Notes: generated by a model from the letters alone, not told the origin. DNA of 64,000 bases from Phycisphaerae bacterium (GCA_019636475.1 JAHBXN010000007.1:167564-231563); one strand, 5' to 3'; shown: positions 1 to 10,294, counted from the stretch's first letter. Translations and numbers: made by a program.

Positions 1-1450
1 CAATCAGAATGGACACCTGCTGATGGCGGGGAGTTGCTCCAACCAGATAGCCTGTTTTCAAACATTGTGCCACGGTGCCGCCATTCGAACAGGCAATGCA
101 CACAATTCCCGCGATGGACATGGCGGCAAGCCGATAAACTTCACCCGTGCGACCAACCAGAACGAACACGAGACAGGTCAGAAGCAGCGTGGCGACCGTC
201 ATGCCCGAAATGGGATTGGACGAAGAGCCGATTTCGCCGGTCAATCGCGCAGAGACGGTGACGAAGAGGAAGCCGAACATCACGATCAGAACAGCGCTGA
301 GCAGTTCGATTTCAAGAATCGGCGCGGCCCAAATCGCCAGCACGAGCGCGAGACTCCCGAAAATCACGACGCGCATTGACATGTCTCGATCCAGGCGATT
401 GCCGCCAGACTTTTCAACAGTTCCCACAGTTCTTCGCGCCTTCGCACCCGCCAGATCCGAGAAACCCGCGCGCACGGACTTGATGATCGTTGGAAGCGAC
501 TGGAACATGCTGATGATGCCACCGGTAGCGACCGCGCCGGCCCCGATGTAAAGAACATACTCATGCCAGAGATCACCCAGCGACATGTCGCGAATCAACT
601 CCTTTGCCGGATAGAGAGGTGTCTCAAGGCCGTCGCCGAAGAGCTTGATCATCGGCATCAGCACCCACGAAGCCAGAATGCCTCCGCCAACCATGATGCA
701 CGAAATCTTCGGTCCGATGACGTATCCGACCCCGAGCAGCGCCGGCGAAGCCTCGATCGCAATGGAAGCCCCCTTGAACTCAAATGCTGTCTCACCGCTC
801 TTTCGGAGGAATTTCAGCAAGCGCGACGGCTCCTTGAGCCAGAGGCCGAAACCGTCCATGAGAAACTGATATAAGAACGCCAGTCCGAAACCCGAGAAGA
901 CCTTGGCAGCTGACGAACCGCCCTTTTCACCCACAATAAGGACATCCGCGCAGGCGACGCCTTCCGGGTAGGTGAGTTGTCCGTGCTGCTTGACAATGAA
1001 CACGCGCCGCAGCGGAATCATCATCAATACGCCGAGCAGCCCGCCCAGCACCGCGACGAGCATCACGCGAAGCAATTCGAGGTCGTATCCAAGGATCAAC
1101 AGGGCCGGCATGGTCACGCCAACGCCGAATGCAATTGACTCTCCCGCCGAACCGGTGGTCTGGACAATGTTGTTCTCGAGGATGGTCGCAGGACGGCCAA
1201 ATATCGGCGTGAAGAGCCGAAACAGTGTGATGGACAGTACGGCAATCGGAATCGAAGCCGACACCGTCATGCCGACTTGCAGAACAAGATAAAGCGAGGA
1301 AGCGCCAAAGACGATTCCGAGCAAGGCGCCGACAACGACCGGGGCGATCGTCAATTCCGGCATGATGGTTTCGGCGGGAACATAGGGCGAGTGGGCCTGG
1401 GTCGATTGAACCGTACCTGGTTCCGACCCGGAGCTTGAATGCTGTGACAC
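1..1450 (-). CDS. OPT-family oligopeptide transporter, partial (C-terminus off the left edge)
   Basis: This is an integral membrane transporter of the OPT/YSL superfamily, which imports peptides or metal chelates by proton symport. The open frame runs off the left edge of the window, leaving about 483 residues of a family usually 600-700 long. I see the conserved N-terminal stretch NNIVQTTGSAGESIAFGVG near residue 95 and the characteristic TGEIGSSSNPISGMTV near residue 405, with many hydrophobic segments between. The start is a GTG with GGGAGG six bases upstream. It is divergent from the glycosyltransferase-like gene. Substrate cannot be told from sequence; prokaryotic OPT members are mostly uncharacterised. 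Confidence 0.9.
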   Translation of the reverse strand, partial: MSQHSSSGSEPGTVQSTQAHSPYVPAETIMPELTIAPVVVGALLGIVFGASSLYLVLQVGMTVSASIPIAVLSITLFRLFTPIFGRPATILENNIVQTTGSAGESIAFGVGVTMPALLILGYDLELLRVMLVAVLGGLLGVLMMIPLRRVFIVKQHGQLTYPEGVACADVLIVGEKGGSSAAKVFSGFGLAFLYQFLMDGFGLWLKEPSRLLKFLRKSGETAFEFKGASIAIEASPALLGVGYVIGPKISCIMVGGGILASWVLMPMIKLFGDGLETPLYPAKELIRDMSLGDLWHEYVLYIGAGAVATGGIISMFQSLPTIIKSVRAGFSDLAGAKARRTVGTVEKSGGNRLDRDMSMRVVIFGSLALVLAIWAAPILEIELLSAVLIVMFGFLFVTVSARLTGEIGSSSNPISGMTVATLLLTCLVFVLVGRTGEVYRLAAMSIAGIVCIACSNGGTVAQCLKTGYLVGATPRHQQVSILI

Positions 1451-1752
1451 AATGCGCCTCCCAAGCGACAGCCGCGATTCGCGCGACGCGATGATGGATT
1501 CCGGCGAGAATGGAGCGGATTCTACCAAGTGTTGGGATGAGTACGCCAGCGGCGAACTCATTGCATGGTACGATGCCGGGGTGTCTTCCCGTCAATTCGA
1601 GGAACGTGCTATCATGCCGTCGTCGCATCGAGGCGAGGTTCAATGACCGTCTGTGGGTCGTGCCGGTTACTTGCGCGGCTGGCTATCCAACGTGACCAAG
1701 TTGCTCGTGCGGGACGCACCTCGCTGCGCTGCACTTCAGAGCCGCCTTATCC
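1451..1752. other. Divergent intergenic region
   Basis: This 302-base spacer separates the OPT transporter (minus) from the GT39-like gene (plus) and must hold both promoters. Apart from the GGGAGG ribosome site for the transporter at 1457-1462 I see no convincing promoter, hairpin or small gene. The short open frames here have no ribosome site and look like chance. Confidence 0.5.
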
Positions 1753-3342
1753 GTGAGAACCACCGGCGTGAACCAGTGCTCCCAACCGAAGGCCGCGGCG
1801 GTTCAATCGACCGATCGCTGGCTGATACCGATTGCAATCGTCGCCGCGATCAGCCACGGAACATGGGCATTCATTTCACCTGACCCGACGTACCTGGCGC
1901 GTCTGGCCACCGCATCGGCGCCCGCATCAGGAATCGGCTCCAACCAGTCATCGCTCCCCGTCGATGGTTATTCGACGCGGCCTGCCCCAACCGAACTCTA
2001 TTACGAAACACGCTCTCCGGATGAACGGGAGTATATCGACCTCGCCATCTCGCTGGCCGAAAAGGGGGAACTCCGCCTGCCGTCGGGCGACATCGCCAAG
2101 CGCCCGCCGCTGTATCCTGCATTTCTTTCACTCATCTATCAGACTCAGCCTCGGGAATACTGGTATAGTGCCGCCATACTCGTCCAGTCCGCCCTTGCGT
2201 GGCTCAACACGATGCTGATCGCGCTGCTGGCCGCCCGGGTGCTGGATGTGCGGGCCGGAATGATCGCCGGTGTGATTTCAGCGCTCTACGCGCCATTTCT
2301 CTATCTGGAAACCCTTTTTCTGACCGAGACGCTTGTCAATTTCTGCGTCCTGTCGGCAACCTACGCCTATCTGGCCAGTCTTCGGAATGACATAAACCAC
2401 GGCGGAACGCCGGCCGAATCCCCGCATCCTGTTACTCGGGCGCTTGCCATTGGCGCCGCTTCCGCCTTCATCGGGCTGGCGGCGCTTGGGCGGCCGAATG
2501 CGATCGTGTTACTGCTCGCGTTTGTTATTCACGCCGTGTGGTCGCGCCGACGAGGCACGGTGTCCGTTGTGCGCGATGCCATATTATTGACAGTTCCGGC
2601 ACTTCTGATCCTCGCACCCTGGGTCTACCGCAATCACACGCGGCTGGGTCGGTTGACACTGTCGACGACCGGGGGGATCAATCTCTACCTTGGCCATAAT
2701 TCGGATTATGCCGCGAACCCTGGACTCGCCCACGCTGACTACGGTCGATTCGATCGGCTCCGCGCCGAACGCGGCTTCTCCGAAATCGCCGCTGACGACG
2801 AACTTCGCCGACAGGCTTGGTCGTTCATTCGGGATAACCCGGGAGAAGTTGTGACAAATCTGTTTCGAAAGGTGCGTGTGTGGTTCACGCCGACCATTCC
2901 CGGATTCGGACCGCTACTGCCCTTGGCTATGGCCGCTCTCTTCGCGGTATGCGCACGACGCGGCCGACCCGAAGTTGCGGTACATCCGCCCGGAAATTTT
3001 GGCCGACTGCGATGGATCTCGCTGGTCGCGCTAATCGTCGCAGCCATCGCCTATGGCGGCCACATCCTCACTTCCTCCCGCTGTCTTCCGTTTTTTTCCC
3101 CCTCGCATGTTCTTTTGATCGGGATTCCGGCTCTCGCTCTACTCCGGTCGGGCCTGACTGCCCGAAGCCTGTTTTTGCTGATCGTCGCAAGCCAGCTTTT
3201 TGTCGCCGTTTTTTTCATACCGTTATCCAGGATTCGATGGACCGTTGACGCGTTTTTCATCATTGCAATCGCTGTCGCGGCCTCCCGAATCTGCGGAATA
3301 TTCTCGGCGGCACGAACGGCGGAATCCCGGGCGACCCCATAA
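1753..3342 (+). CDS. GT39/ArnT-like membrane glycosyltransferase
   Basis: The 529-residue protein looks like a polytopic membrane glycosyltransferase of the PMT/ArnT (GT39, PMT_2) type. These enzymes use polyprenyl-phosphate sugars to modify proteins or lipids on the outer face of the membrane. Visible features are an N-terminal membrane segment (about residues 23-40), an acidic loop reading SPDEREYIDLA near residue 90 where the catalytic Asp/Glu of this family lies, KRPPLYPAFL after it, and repeated hydrophobic helices to the C-terminus. The start is a GTG with no good ribosome site, so the exact N-terminus is uncertain. Acceptor is unknown. It stands alone between a divergent transporter and a 470-base gap. 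Confidence 0.75.
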   Translation: MRTTGVNQCSQPKAAAVQSTDRWLIPIAIVAAISHGTWAFISPDPTYLARLATASAPASGIGSNQSSLPVDGYSTRPAPTELYYETRSPDEREYIDLAISLAEKGELRLPSGDIAKRPPLYPAFLSLIYQTQPREYWYSAAILVQSALAWLNTMLIALLAARVLDVRAGMIAGVISALYAPFLYLETLFLTETLVNFCVLSATYAYLASLRNDINHGGTPAESPHPVTRALAIGAASAFIGLAALGRPNAIVLLLAFVIHAVWSRRRGTVSVVRDAILLTVPALLILAPWVYRNHTRLGRLTLSTTGGINLYLGHNSDYAANPGLAHADYGRFDRLRAERGFSEIAADDELRRQAWSFIRDNPGEVVTNLFRKVRVWFTPTIPGFGPLLPLAMAALFAVCARRGRPEVAVHPPGNFGRLRWISLVALIVAAIAYGGHILTSSRCLPFFSPSHVLLIGIPALALLRSGLTARSLFLLIVASQLFVAVFFIPLSRIRWTVDAFFIIAIAVAASRICGIFSAARTAESRATP

Positions 3343-3812
3343 CGACCGGCAGGCAGGAGTCGCCTGTCGGGAGTACGTCAAGTGTGCGACAAGCTCGATC
3401 CGATGAGACTGATAGGCGCGGGCGGGCAATTTCAGCCGGCTCGACCTCCCAGCGCGGCATCACGGGGCCTATGATCGCGGATATAATCGATTTGGCGGAT
3501 CGCGATGGGCGACCGAGAATATTGAACCTGATTTCGTATGAATCATATAATCACTGAGCGATGGCCGTTTGACGCTCCGGCGTGGCGATCGCCCGACCGG
3601 TACTGCCGACCGATATCGATTGATTCGGCCGTGGACCGGCCTGCTCCCGCAAGCAATGGCTATTGCCATGCTCGTTGCGGACTCTTGGAGGAGGCCCGAC
3701 CATTTTTCATCCCGTCAAAGGCGCACGTTCAAGCCTCACAAATTGCCATAGAATCCCATCGATTGAGTTAGATCGCTTCCGAGCATCCGATTCAATCTTA
3801 GAAGGAGGACCT
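3343..3812. other. Intergenic region before the S41 peptidase gene
   Basis: These 470 bases hold no gene I can support. An imperfect inverted repeat (CCGGCAGGC and GCCTGTCGG, around 3349-3373) follows the GT39-like gene, but it has no T-run, so I do not call a terminator. The 3' end carries the strong ribosome site GAAGGAGG (3801-3808) of the peptidase gene. Open frames within the gap lack ribosome sites. Confidence 0.5.
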
Positions 3813-6260
3813 ATGTCCAGTCATTCCGCTCGCCGTCGTTCATGGAGGATCTCTCTAACATCTCTTGCTCTGCTTTTCAGCCTGTCGCTGATGGCAGTTC
3901 CGGTTTTCGCGGATGATTCGCCGCGCCTCGCGTCAGCTGAGTCCCGTGAGCTTTGGATCAAGGGTTCGGATCAAATCCTGGCAGGCGACTTCCGGGCAGG
4001 CTTCGAAACGATCCGCCGTCTGCAAACGGCGGAGCCCGGCAACAAGTCGATTCAGTCAGCACTTTCCTGGATTGTCCAGTTGGATAATCTGGAGAACAGC
4101 CGCGAGTCGTTCCGCCAGGCGATGTACAATTTCTACGTCGATCGAGCGATCGAGGCTGCGAAGGAAGCCCGTGAAGGCAAGCCTGCCGACTCGGCGGACA
4201 ATCCCGAATCAAAGGATTCAAGCGGACAAGTCCGGGACCGCGATGAAGGGGCAAAAACTTCCGAGGAAGCGCCCAATTCGGATGAGGATGAGGATGAAGC
4301 AAGCGGTCTGGATGGCGCGGAACTCGGATCGCATGACGACGCCGACCTGCGTTACAAGTGGAGCCGAGCGCTCTTCGCTGCTCAAAACGCCCTGCTGAAC
4401 ACCCGGGACGAGGAGAAATTCCGACAAGAGCCGTGGCTACAGGAGATTGTCGTCAACGTCCTGGATGAGATCGAGCGACACAAGACGGCCGGCGAATGGC
4501 GGGACGCGCTGTCTCTTTACGATGTTCTCGTTCGGATCTTCCCCGATCACAAGGAATACAAGAGCGGCTTCGATTTTTGCGCCAAGCGGGCGCATCTCGA
4601 GTTTGTGTACGGCAATGAGAAGAAATCGACATGGCGGGCCGACCTCGAGGGCGTGACCCCGGACGCCCTTCGAGAAATCGTCGATCGGATCGAGGCCGAC
4701 TATGTCGAGACCCCTGATTTTCGAAAGATAGGTCGCGACGGTATTGAGCATCTCCTCATCCTCGCAGAGTCGGAATCGCTTTCGAAAACATTCCCCACGC
4801 TTGGTGAAAAGGACCTGGTGGCACGATTTGTCAATCGACTCAAGGGACAACTTAAGCGTGAGGTCGAAGGCTCAACGCGATTCACGGCTCGTTCTCTGCG
4901 CTCGGTCTTCAACACGATCCTTGAGGCCAACGCCGACACGATTCGCCTTCCTGAATCGGTGATCGTCGATGAGATCGTCGCGGGCATTTCCGAGCCGCTC
5001 GATGAATTCACCTCCGTCATCTGGCCGACCGAGGTGGCTGAATTCAATAAGAGCACACGCGGCGAGTTCGTCGGCGTCGGAATTCAGATCACCCAGGAGA
5101 TCGGCAAACCGGTCCGCGTCGAATCGCCTCTGGAGGATTCCCCGGCTTACAACGCCGGTGTAAAGCCAGGTGACTTCATCCTCAAAGTCGAAGGCAAGCC
5201 AACCAAAGAAATGACGATCACCGAAGCCGTGAAAAATATCACGGGGGAGGCCGGTTCGTCAGTTCTGCTGACAATTGAAGACGGCGTCTCCCATGAAGTG
5301 CGCGATATCGAGCTGGTCCGGAAGCGAATCAGCATTCGCACGGTCCGCGGCCACATGCGAGACGAGCTTAAGCCCACCGGCTGGGATTACATGATCGACG
5401 ACAATTTGAAGGTGGGTTACATCCGGGTCAGCGGCTTCATGGACAAGACCGTTCCTGATCTGGAGAAGGCGCTGACTCAACTCGATAAGGAGCATTGTCG
5501 TGGCCTGATCCTCGATCTGCGATTCAATCCGGGCGGACTGCTTAATGCCGCGCGCGACATGTGCGACCTGTTTCTCCCGAATAATTCTCCGATCGTCCGC
5601 ACAAAGGGGCGAGATCGGGGCCAGAACATGGTGCTCAAGGCTGCCGGCAGACGGGCCCGACACAACTCGGTTCCGATGATCATTCTGGTCAATGAATACA
5701 GCGCCAGCGCCAGCGAGATTGTCGCCGGCGCGCTGGCCGGCCTCAAGGAAGCATGCATCATCGGTACGCGAACGTTCGGCAAGGGCAGCGTGCAGAATCT
5801 GATCCCGATTCTGGACGCGCAGGCCTATCTGAAGCTGACGACGGCGTACTACTACGTTCCCGACAAGGACATGCCGGGCGACGATCAATGGTATTGTCTC
5901 CACAAGAAGCCGGATTCCAAGAGCTGGGGCGTCGAGCCGCATATCGTCGTGAACACCATCCCGCAGGAGGTTGCGAAGATTCTCCGGCTTCGACGCGAGC
6001 GCGATGTGCTGAAAGGCAAGGGGCAAACCGGTGATGTTCCGAAGGAAGTGCTGGAGCGACGGCCGTCCAGTAAGCCGGCGGAGGAATTTCCTGAAGATCC
6101 GAACCCGGACGTCGATCCGCAACTGGCATCCGCGCTGATCGTCATGCGAATGAAGCTCATGAGCGATCAGCCGTGGGCCCTGGCTCCGCGTCTTCAGCGA
6201 ACAGCCGTGAGCGTGGCCAAGTTGCCGAGGGAGACGAGCGACAACACTGCCGAGAAGTGA
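3813..6260 (+). CDS. S41-family C-terminal processing peptidase with PDZ domain
   Basis: This is an exported carboxyl-terminal processing protease (Prc/CtpA family) of 815 residues. A signal peptide (residues 1-33, ending VFA) is followed by a long helical N-terminal region with an acidic low-complexity insert around residues 120-175. A PDZ domain starts near residue 418 (GVGIQI...GVKPGDFILKVEG), then the S41 catalytic domain. The catalytic Ser-Lys pair is present: Ser632 in SASASEI and Lys657 in RTFGKGSVQ, 25 residues apart as in E. coli Prc. The chosen ATG has GAAGGAGG just upstream; an earlier in-frame start would bury the signal peptide. The protein probably trims envelope proteins. The roughly 400-residue N-terminal domain is much longer than in CtpA and I do not recognise its fold. 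Confidence 0.9.
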   Translation: MSSHSARRRSWRISLTSLALLFSLSLMAVPVFADDSPRLASAESRELWIKGSDQILAGDFRAGFETIRRLQTAEPGNKSIQSALSWIVQLDNLENSRESFRQAMYNFYVDRAIEAAKEAREGKPADSADNPESKDSSGQVRDRDEGAKTSEEAPNSDEDEDEASGLDGAELGSHDDADLRYKWSRALFAAQNALLNTRDEEKFRQEPWLQEIVVNVLDEIERHKTAGEWRDALSLYDVLVRIFPDHKEYKSGFDFCAKRAHLEFVYGNEKKSTWRADLEGVTPDALREIVDRIEADYVETPDFRKIGRDGIEHLLILAESESLSKTFPTLGEKDLVARFVNRLKGQLKREVEGSTRFTARSLRSVFNTILEANADTIRLPESVIVDEIVAGISEPLDEFTSVIWPTEVAEFNKSTRGEFVGVGIQITQEIGKPVRVESPLEDSPAYNAGVKPGDFILKVEGKPTKEMTITEAVKNITGEAGSSVLLTIEDGVSHEVRDIELVRKRISIRTVRGHMRDELKPTGWDYMIDDNLKVGYIRVSGFMDKTVPDLEKALTQLDKEHCRGLILDLRFNPGGLLNAARDMCDLFLPNNSPIVRTKGRDRGQNMVLKAAGRRARHNSVPMIILVNEYSASASEIVAGALAGLKEACIIGTRTFGKGSVQNLIPILDAQAYLKLTTAYYYVPDKDMPGDDQWYCLHKKPDSKSWGVEPHIVVNTIPQEVAKILRLRRERDVLKGKGQTGDVPKEVLERRPSSKPAEEFPEDPNPDVDPQLASALIVMRMKLMSDQPWALAPRLQRTAVSVAKLPRETSDNTAEK

Positions 6261-6321
6261 TGCCGCGACACCGTCGTGCGGACCCGCTTCATCCGGTGCT
6301 GCGCGGTGCTGGAATGCCCGG

Positions 6322-7212
6322 ATGGACGACAGTCGTTCGATCGAACTGAGGCAGGCTTACGCCGACCACAATCGGCGGTGGCAGGACTTTCTTTATTGCT
6401 ACCCCGTGATATCGCGGCGCAGCAAGGGTCTATCCGTCGGCATCAACCTCAACCCCGACAAGGCGTGCAATTTCGACTGCATCTATTGCCAGGTCGATCG
6501 CTCAACACCGGGGCTTGTGCGTAAGGTGGACCTCCACCTCGTGCGATCAGAACTTGCCGGTCTTCTGGATGCCGCCATCTCGACGAGCCTCTTCCGAGAT
6601 TCGCCGTTTTCCGCCCTGCCCAATGACCAGCGCGTCGTTCGCGACATCGCTTTCTCAGGCGATGGCGAGCCGACAACCTTTCCGCATTTCGCCGAGGCCG
6701 TTCGACTGGTCGCAGATCTCAAGTCCGATCGCCGGCTTCATGACACGAAGATCGTTCTCATCACGGATGCCTGCTATCTGACCCGACCCGATGTCGCGGC
6801 CGGGCTGCGCACGATGGATGAAAACAATGGTGAAATCTGGGCCAAACTGGATGCCGGCACCCAGGAATATTATGAGCAGGTGAATCGACCGAACTTTCCG
6901 CTCTCACATGTGCTGGCGCAGATTCGTGAAGCCGCCGTCCTTCGGCCGATCGTCATCCAATCGCTCTGGATGCGCATTCACGGCGCCCCGCCGCCCGACG
7001 AGGAAGTCGCGGCGTTCGCCGCCCGCCTGCAAGCGATTCAGTCGGCCGGTGGAAAACTGAAGCTGGTTCAGATCTACACGATCGCCCGGCATACTGCGGA
7101 GAAGTATGCTTCGCCCTTGTCCCCGCCCGAACTCGATAACGTGGCGAGCATCGTGCGACAAAGCATCGACACTCCGCTCGAAACCTACTACGGCGTCGAA
7201 AAATCAACCTGA
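6322..7212 (+). CDS. Radical SAM protein
   Basis: This 296-residue enzyme binds a [4Fe-4S] cluster through Cys49, Cys53 and Cys56 (CNFDCIYC), the CX3CX2C signature of radical SAM proteins. The stretch SGDGEPTTFPHF is the GGE-type S-adenosylmethionine-binding region. It resembles the COG0731 group that includes wyosine (tRNA imidazoG) synthase-like proteins, but bacterial members have no settled function, so I leave the substrate open. It follows the S41 peptidase by 61 bases in the same direction and ends 14 bases from the convergent S9 peptidase gene. Confidence 0.85.
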   Translation: MDDSRSIELRQAYADHNRRWQDFLYCYPVISRRSKGLSVGINLNPDKACNFDCIYCQVDRSTPGLVRKVDLHLVRSELAGLLDAAISTSLFRDSPFSALPNDQRVVRDIAFSGDGEPTTFPHFAEAVRLVADLKSDRRLHDTKIVLITDACYLTRPDVAAGLRTMDENNGEIWAKLDAGTQEYYEQVNRPNFPLSHVLAQIREAAVLRPIVIQSLWMRIHGAPPPDEEVAAFAARLQAIQSAGGKLKLVQIYTIARHTAEKYASPLSPPELDNVASIVRQSIDTPLETYYGVEKST

Positions 7213-7226
7213 CGCACCACGACGGA

Positions 7227-9188
7227 TCAGTTCTTCAACTGACTCTCCAGAAACATGGTGGCCGTCAGCGTGGCCAGATCACGGTTCTCCTTCTTGGCAA
7301 AGCCGTGTCCTTCGTCCTTTGCAAGCATGTACCAGACGGTTCGGCCGTTTTCTCGCATCTTTTTGACAATTTGCTCGGCTTCGAAGGCGGGAACGCGCGG
7401 ATCATTCGCACCATGCTGAACGAACAGCGCCGATTTTATTTTGTCGGCGTTGTTCAACGGTGAGATTCGTTCCAGAAATTCCCGCATTTCCGGGATGCGC
7501 TCGTCGCCGTACTCCGGCCGTCGAAGATCCTGCCGATATGGCGCGGTCTTCTCCAGGAAAGTGATGAAGTTGGCGATTCCGACGATATCGACGCCCGCCT
7601 TGATTCGATCCGGAAAGTGCGTCAGGCAGGCCAGCACCATATATCCGCCGTACGAGCCGCCATAGACCGCCACGCGCTTGGAGTCCAGCTCCGACTGCTT
7701 CTCAATCCAGTCCAGAAGGCTGCCGATGTCCCGAACGCTGTCCTCGCGATTCATCCCATCGTCCAGCATGTGATAGTCCCTGCCATATCCCGTCGAGCCG
7801 CGAACGTTTGGTATCACGACCGCCGCCCCGAGTTCGGTCGCCCAAAACTGAAACACGCTCGAGAATCTCGGGCGCTCCTGCCCTTCGGGCCCACCGTGAA
7901 TTGCAATAATGACCGGGAAAGGTCCTTTTCCGACGGGCTTGTAATAATAGGCCGGAATATCACGTGGCTTGCCGTTGATGCTGTCAAACGTGGGATATGC
8001 AATGCGCTTGGGGGAGACGAATCGAGCCGGATTCAATCCGCCGGTCTCGCTCATGGTCCATCGGACCAGTCGTCCGTCGTCGACGTGAAGTATGAACACA
8101 TCGCCGGGCATCGTCGGCGTGTTGAGCGTCATGCCGATCTGTTTTCCGTCACGCGTGAATCGCAGACCGCCAATCAGTCCGACCGGGATCGAAGTCACGG
8201 CCTCGTAGGATCCGGCGTCAGGTTTCATGGTGTATAGCCGCGATTGTCCGTCTTCGTTCGCCGTGAATGCGACAAGATTCCCGCCGGGCGACACCGCCAC
8301 CGACTCGACATCCCACGGGAGGTTGCCCGTAAGGATCTCATCCTTGTTGGTAGCCATATCGCGACGATACAGCGACTGAAACTGCCCATCGCGATCGCTC
8401 ATGAAATAGAGCTGCTTGCCGTCAGCGGAAAACACGCCGCCGGAGTAAGCATGTTTCTCTCCCTTTGGCGTTAGGATGGTGGATTTGCCGGTCGCGATGT
8501 CCAACAGATGAAGGTATGACTCCTTTTCCGAGACATATTCCATGACCGTCAACTTCGTGGCATCGCGGTTGAAATCCACCGGATAGAAGGCGCCGCTTAC
8601 CTCCATGGCGAGCTTCGGCTTGAAATCCGGAGCTTGCGCGGTGTAAATGTCGTTGTCGCGCCCGTTGCGCCCCGTGCCTGTAAATGCAATCATTTTTCCG
8701 TTTCGGGCGACGCTCAATGCTTCGTGCCGGCTCGTGCCGTTCGTCAGAAGCGTGCTGCGCCCCTCTTCCGTGTCAAGGCGGTAGATCTGATTCGCCTCGC
8801 TGCCGCCTCGATCGGACATATACAACACGAAGCGGCCGCCGCTGTTGGGGATATATGCCGCGCCGCGTACCGGCTCGTCGTTGAACGTAATCTGTCGGCG
8901 AGCCCCGCCGGGCCGATCCACGATGTGCAGTTGATCCGTGTTTCCGAATCGTGTGCTGATGAGGATGCTACCGCTCTCGTCATCAATATCCCGAAGCGAA
9001 CCGGCTCGCACGTTCAGGTACTGATTCATTCGTTCGCGCAGCTCCGACGGCACTTCCGGCACGTCTTCCAGGACGACTTGCCCCACCTCCCGGCGCACAG
9101 GTTCGCCGGCCAGAGCCGCTGCCGAAATCAACCAAGCACTACTGACCGCGAGAATAATCGCCGAAAACCGGCCTGCGTTGTGGTACAT
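7227..9188 (-). CDS. Secreted S9-family prolyl oligopeptidase-like peptidase
   Basis: This 653-residue serine peptidase has a signal peptide (about residues 1-27, ending ALA), an N-terminal seven-bladed WD40-like beta-propeller (TolB-type repeats such as SADGKQLYFMSDRDG) and a C-terminal alpha/beta-hydrolase domain. The catalytic triad is visible: Ser512 in GGSYGGY, Asp596 in HGANDPRVP and His628 in DEGHGF. The ATG at 9188 is preferred because GGAGG lies five bases upstream; TTG and GTG codons just before it sit on or too close to that site. It probably cleaves short peptides outside the cytoplasm for nutrition. It converges with the radical SAM gene and is divergent from the GbsR-like regulator. 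Confidence 0.92.
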   Translation of the reverse strand: MYHNAGRFSAIILAVSSAWLISAAALAGEPVRREVGQVVLEDVPEVPSELRERMNQYLNVRAGSLRDIDDESGSILISTRFGNTDQLHIVDRPGGARRQITFNDEPVRGAAYIPNSGGRFVLYMSDRGGSEANQIYRLDTEEGRSTLLTNGTSRHEALSVARNGKMIAFTGTGRNGRDNDIYTAQAPDFKPKLAMEVSGAFYPVDFNRDATKLTVMEYVSEKESYLHLLDIATGKSTILTPKGEKHAYSGGVFSADGKQLYFMSDRDGQFQSLYRRDMATNKDEILTGNLPWDVESVAVSPGGNLVAFTANEDGQSRLYTMKPDAGSYEAVTSIPVGLIGGLRFTRDGKQIGMTLNTPTMPGDVFILHVDDGRLVRWTMSETGGLNPARFVSPKRIAYPTFDSINGKPRDIPAYYYKPVGKGPFPVIIAIHGGPEGQERPRFSSVFQFWATELGAAVVIPNVRGSTGYGRDYHMLDDGMNREDSVRDIGSLLDWIEKQSELDSKRVAVYGGSYGGYMVLACLTHFPDRIKAGVDIVGIANFITFLEKTAPYRQDLRRPEYGDERIPEMREFLERISPLNNADKIKSALFVQHGANDPRVPAFEAEQIVKKMRENGRTVWYMLAKDEGHGFAKKENRDLATLTATMFLESQLKN

Positions 9189-9416
9189 CACATCCTCCAA
9201 GTCCGAGGGGTCGAGTTGTTCACAGTTCTATCCGGTTTGGCAGGACCCACCAGATACCAAACGAGCGGCGGGTTGCGAGTGCCTGCACCCCGGCTCAGGG
9301 ACGCCAGTTTAGCGAATTTCGCACCTTCCGCTCGCCTGGCTGGGATTTCTGATCTATGATTGTTTCAGAGCATATTGAAAATCCGATGTATTCTGGCAAT
9401 AAGGAGAATTACAGAC

Positions 9417-10019
9417 ATGTCGGAAAGTCTCAAATTACAGAGCCGAGCCGCGCCGAGCGACGCCGGACTGACAGCATCCAAGGACCTCGAATCCGCCAAA
9501 GCTCTTCTGATCAGACGCTGGGGTGAGCTTTCCGGCTACTGGGGCATCAACCGCACAATGGCGGAGATTCATGCCCTGCTCTTCGTCTCGAATGAACCGG
9601 CCTGCACCGACGACGTCATGGACAAGTTGCTCATTTCCCGTGGCAACGCATCCATGAACCTGCGTGCGCTGGTGGATTGGGGACTCATCGAGCGAGTTCA
9701 CTTTCGTGGCGATCGGAAGGAGTACTTTACGTGCCGGACCGACGTATGGCAGATGTTCGAAACAATTCTGAGGCAGCGGCGTCGTCGCGAGGTTGAGCCA
9801 ATCCTAGAGACCATTGAGCGTTGCGAAGAGATGGTGGGATTGGGCTCGGAGGATCGGCTGGCGAGCGACATGGCTGACAGCGCGAAGGTCTTCCAATCGC
9901 GGCTGAAGGAAATGCGGGATTTTCTTCAACTGGTCGGATCCCTGGTTGATGTCACAGTGAAACTGGGACCGAACGGTCTCAAGGCCGTCAGTGAATCAAT
10001 GGCAGCCTGGACCCGGTGA
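9417..10019 (+). CDS. GbsR/MarR-family transcriptional regulator
   Basis: This 200-residue DNA-binding protein has a winged helix-turn-helix of the GbsR/MarR type. The segment YWGINRTMAEIHALLF and the following MNLRALVDWGLIERV match the recognition region and wing entry seen in GbsR-like repressors. The C-terminal half is charged and helical, probably for dimerisation. The start chosen is the ATG with AAGGAG ten bases upstream, 19 codons inside the longest frame. It is divergent from the secreted S9 peptidase gene across 228 bases, so it could control that gene or itself; no operator stands out. Confidence 0.82.
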   Translation: MSESLKLQSRAAPSDAGLTASKDLESAKALLIRRWGELSGYWGINRTMAEIHALLFVSNEPACTDDVMDKLLISRGNASMNLRALVDWGLIERVHFRGDRKEYFTCRTDVWQMFETILRQRRRREVEPILETIERCEEMVGLGSEDRLASDMADSAKVFQSRLKEMRDFLQLVGSLVDVTVKLGPNGLKAVSESMAAWTR

Positions 10020-10123
10020 ACGTCCTGATAAAGGAGCAATTGGGCGTTGAAGCCGGGCCGCCTCGCATGGCCGGGGGGCTCGATGTCCTCATCGGAGGCG
10101 GCTGGAAGGATCAGCGGCACCGC

Positions 10124-10294
10124 TTAGTTCTGACTGGCAACCTCGAGCGGCTCGACGGTCATCGTCGCAGGATCAATCGACTCGAGTTGTCGCAGGTAGT
10201 CGGCAAGATCGTTTTCCGTGAAAGCCTGGAGAAACTCTCGACGCGCCGAGCGGTTGATGTCCATGATGCGATTGATCAGTTCTCGCTTCGACAT
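10124..10294 (-). CDS. Small 56-residue conserved-looking hypothetical protein
   Basis: A 56-residue protein begins MSKRELINRIMDINRSARR and continues with FLQAF...DLADYLRQLESI. It is a compact, charged, all-helical sequence without membrane segments. I chose the ATG at 10294 because GGGAG sits eight bases upstream; the longer in-frame extension has composition typical of non-coding sequence. The pattern INRSARREFL followed by DLxDYLxQL resembles small helical proteins I associate with Planctomycetota, but I cannot name a function. It converges with the GbsR-like gene and is divergent from the methyltransferase gene. Confidence 0.65.
   Translation of the reverse strand: MSKRELINRIMDINRSARREFLQAFTENDLADYLRQLESIDPATMTVEPLEVASQN

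Noticed and set aside
3349..3373. Inverted repeat after the GT39-like gene as a terminator
   Set aside because: The stem is short with a wobble pair and there is no T-run after it.
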